Source of the DNA: Aplectana chamaeleonis
Taxonomy: Eukaryota > Nematoda > Chromadorea > Rhabditida > Cosmocercidae
Direction of reading: 5' to 3'
Assembly: GCA_029168955.1 (NCBI GenBank)
Contig: JAPDOI010000009.1
Location: 1,550,001-1,614,000, forward strand
DNA: 64,000 nt
Shown: piece after piece, positions 61,226 through 64,000 of the stretch
Position numbering within the stretch: the first letter of the stretch is position 1
How the letters are laid out: each line of letters starts with the position of its first letter
The notes under the pieces: model-generated
What the model was told of the DNA's origin: nothing
What the model saw: only the letters and a program-made list of their open reading frames with translations
Databases searched by the model: none
Translations under genes and position numbers: made by a program

Positions 61226-63297
61226 CGCACTTTCACGACGTCCCAATGACGTCATCAGAAACTCGAGGCACTTTTTACGACGTCCCGATGACGTCATCAA
61301 GCCCGAAGCACTTTTCACGACGTCCCGATGACGTCATCAAGCCCGAAGCACTTTCGACGTCCCGATGACGTCATGAAGCCCGAAGCACTTTTCACGACGT
61401 CCCGATAAAGTCATCAGAAACCCGAAGCACTTTCGACGTCTTGATGACGTCGTCAAGCCCGAAGCACTTTTCACGACGTCCCGATGACGTCATCAGAAGC
61501 CCGAAGCACTTTTCACGACGTCCCGATGACGTCATCAGAAACTCGAGGCACTTTTACGACGTCCCGATGACGTCATCAGAAACCCGAACACTTTCACGAC
61601 GTTCCGATGACGTCATCAGAAGCCCAGAAGCACTTTTCACGACGTCCCGATGACGTCATCAGAAACTCGAGGCACTTTTTACGACGTCCCGATGACGTCA
61701 TCAGAAATCAGCGCACTTTTCACGACGTCCCGATGACGTCATCAGAAGACCGAAGAACTTTTCACGACGTCCCGATAACGTCATCAGAAGCCCGAAGCAC
61801 TTTCACGACGTCCCGATGACGTCATTAGAAGCCCGAAGCACTTTTCACGACGTCACGATGACGTCATTAGAAGCCCGAAGCACTTTTCACGACGTCCCGA
61901 CGACGTCATCAGAAGCCCGAAGCACTTTTCACGACGTCCCGATGACGTCATCAGAAGCCCGAAGCACTCTCACGACGTCCCGATGACGTCATCAGAAGCC
62001 CAAAGCACTTTTGACGACGTCCGATGACGTCATCAGAAGCCCGAAGCACTTTTCACGACGTCCCGATGACGTCATCAAGCCCGAAGCACTTTCACGACGT
62101 CGATGACGTCATCAGAAGCCCGAAGCACTCTCACGACGTTCCGATGACGTCATCAGAAGCCCGAAGCACTCTCACGAAGTCGATGACGTCATCAGAAGCC
62201 CGAAGCACTCTCACGAAGTCCGATGACGTCATCAAGCCCGAAGCACTTTCACGTAGTCCCGATGACGTCATCAAGCCCGAAGCACTTTGCACGGCGTCCC
62301 GATGACGTCATTAGAAGCCCGAAGCACTTTCGACGTCCGATGACGTCATCAAAGCCCGAAGCACTTTTCACGACGTCCCGATGACGTCATCAAGCGAAGC
62401 ACTTCTCACGACGTCCCGATGACGTCATCAGAAGCCCGAAGCACTTTTCACGACGTCCCGATGACGTCATCAGAAGCCCGAAGCACTTTCACGACGTCCC
62501 GATGACGTCATCAGAAGCCCGAAGCACTTTTCACGACGTCCCGATGACGTCATCAGAAGCCAAGCACTCACGACGTCGATGACGTCATCAGAAGCCCGAA
62601 GCACTTTTCACGACGTCCCGATGACGTCATCAGAAGCCCGAAGCACTTTTCACGACGTCCCGATGACGTCATCAAAGCCCGAAGCACTTTTCACGACGTC
62701 CCGATGACGTCATCAGAAGCCCGAAGCACTCTCGACGTCCCGATGACGTCATCAGAAGCCCGAAGCACTTTTCACGACGTCCCGATGACGTCATCAGAAG
62801 CCAAGCACTTTCACGACGTCCCGATGACGTCATCAAGCCCGAAGCACTTTTCACGACGTCTCGATGACGTCATCAGAAGCCCGAAGCACTTTTCACGACG
62901 TCCCGATGACGTCATCAGAAGCCCGAAGCACTTTTCACGACGTCCGATGACGTCATCAGAAGCCCGAAGCACTTTTCACGACGTCCCGATGACGTCATCA
63001 GAAGCCAAGCACTTTTCGACGTCCCGATGACGTCATCAGAAGCCGAAGCACTTTTCACGACGTCCCGATGACGTCATCAGAAGCCAAGCACTTTCACGAC
63101 GTCCCGATGACGTCATCAGAAGCCCGAAGCACTTTTCACGACGTCCCGATGACGTCATCAAGCCCGAAGCACTTTTCACGACGTCCCGATGACGTCATCA
63201 GAAGCCCGAAGCACTTTCACGACGTCCCGATGACGTCATCAAACCAAGCACTTTTCACGACGTCCCGATGACGTCATCAGAAGCCCGAAGCACTTTT

Positions 63298-63491
63298 GGG
63301 ACTATCCTGATGACGGGGGTCACCCACGATTTTCCCATGAAAATGAATGGAAAACCTGATAAAGATGTTTGATGCTGCTATCAATCATTGTTGTTGATGA
63401 AGTTCTGTAGAAATACTTCGATTGATAGCGTTATAGATCGGTGGTTCATTCCATTTCTGACTTGATCTTAGTGACGTCTGGGGTAGGCCCG
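63298..63491. mobile_element. G-rich-ended MITE, copy 4, inside the minisatellite
   Basis: It is almost identical to copies 2 and 3, but both homopolymer runs are collapsed (GATGACGGGGGTCACC, GTGACGTCTGGGGTAGG). Confidence 0.85.
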
Positions 63492-64000
63492 CACTTTCAC
63501 GACGTCCCAATGACGTCATCAGAAACTCGAGGCACTTTACGACGTCCCGATGACGTCATCAAAGCCCGAAGCACTTTTCACGACGTCCCGATGACGTCAT
63601 CAAGCCGAAGCACTTTCGACGTCGATGACGTCATCAGAAGCCCAAGCACTTTTCACGACGTCCCGATAAAGTCATCAGAAAGCCGAAGCACTTTCGACGT
63701 CTTGATGACGTCGTCAGAAGCCCGAAGCACTTTTCACGACGTCCCGATCACGTCATCAGAAGCCCGAAGCACTTTCCACAACGTCCCGATGACGTCATCA
63801 GAAGCCCGAAGCACTTTTCACGACGTTCCGATGACGTCATCAGAAGCCGAAGCACTTTTCACGACGTCCCGATGACGTCATCAGAAGCCCGAAGCACTTT
63901 TCACGACGTCTCGATGACGTCATCAGAACCAAGCACTCGACGTCCCGATGACGTCATCAGAACGAAGCACTTTTGACGACGTCCCGATGACGTCATCAGA

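Larger units (their letters stand above)
60604..64000. repeat. 42-bp minisatellite with a CRE palindrome in each unit
   Basis: The unit is CACGACGTCCCGATGACGTC + ATCAGAAGCCCGAAGCACTT + TT, repeated with small deletions (commonly losing AGAAG bases or CC). By eye there are roughly 60-70 units across 60604-60687, 60894-61027, 61226-63297 and 63492 to the window edge. Three G-rich-ended MITEs interrupt it. Because 42 is a multiple of three, stretches stay open as 14-residue repeats (HDVPMTSSEARSTF), but the frequent non-triplet deletions argue against coding. Confidence 0.95.

Noticed and set aside
60604..63875. 14-residue repeat proteins (HDVPMTSSEARSTF)
   Set aside because: The 42-bp period keeps frames open, but non-triplet deletions between units break every frame. 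No start context or exon structure was seen.
1..64000. CRISPR arrays, prokaryotic operons, restriction or defence genes
   Set aside because: The spliced receptor gene, LINEs and MITEs show eukaryotic DNA. The regular repeats found are minisatellites without unique spacers.
1..64000. Nematode telomere repeat (TTAGGC)n
   Set aside because: No tandem run was seen on either strand, so the repeat-rich right edge is not evidently telomeric.

Overview
The window looks like nematode nuclear DNA. It holds one clearly recognisable host gene, a 16-exon Cys-loop (nicotinic-receptor-like) ion-channel subunit on the minus strand. This gene has worm-type splice acceptors (TTTTCAG and close variants, no long upstream pyrimidine tract), several 57-116 nt introns, and a first exon that starts 5 nt after a TTTTTCAG site, as expected for a trans-spliced leader. 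I cannot name the genus. The large, transposon-filled introns resemble a rhabditid or strongylid worm rather than the compact C. elegans genome, but that is inference.

Layout. Bases 1-463 hold the 5' part of an unidentified minus-strand gene that runs off the left edge. Bases about 900-5,000 are foldback and inverted-repeat DNA. Bases about 5,840-9,270 carry a decayed non-LTR retrotransposon with a zinc finger, an endonuclease and a reverse transcriptase, and with a 2A-like GVERNPGP motif just before the zinc finger. Bases 9,580-17,250 are MITEs, large palindromes and a small BEL/Pao-like pol relic. Bases 17,261-46,339 are the channel gene, transcribed right to left: about 1.6 kb of coding sequence across 29 kb. 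Its introns hold most of the repeat families in the window, including about 1.4 kb of purine-only sequence, a tRNA-like sequence and a 5'-truncated non-LTR element. Bases 46,340-60,000 are repeat-rich and mostly non-coding, with several inverted-repeat elements, a tRNA-like SINE head, and two or three weak candidate exons near 58.4-60.2 kb. From 60,604 to the right edge is a 42-bp minisatellite. Each unit carries a perfect TGACGTCA (CRE/ATF) palindrome, and three copies of a G-rich-ended MITE interrupt it.

The channel model rests on in-phase joins at all 15 introns, the 13-residue Cys-loop, the vicinal CC pair, the aromatic binding-site residues and four membrane segments. Its predicted length is 524 residues. 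Exons 1 and 2 (signal peptide and N-terminal segment) are the least certain. All other long open frames I examined lie in repeats or in the retroelements. Repeat boundaries were read by eye and are accurate to a few bases at best.
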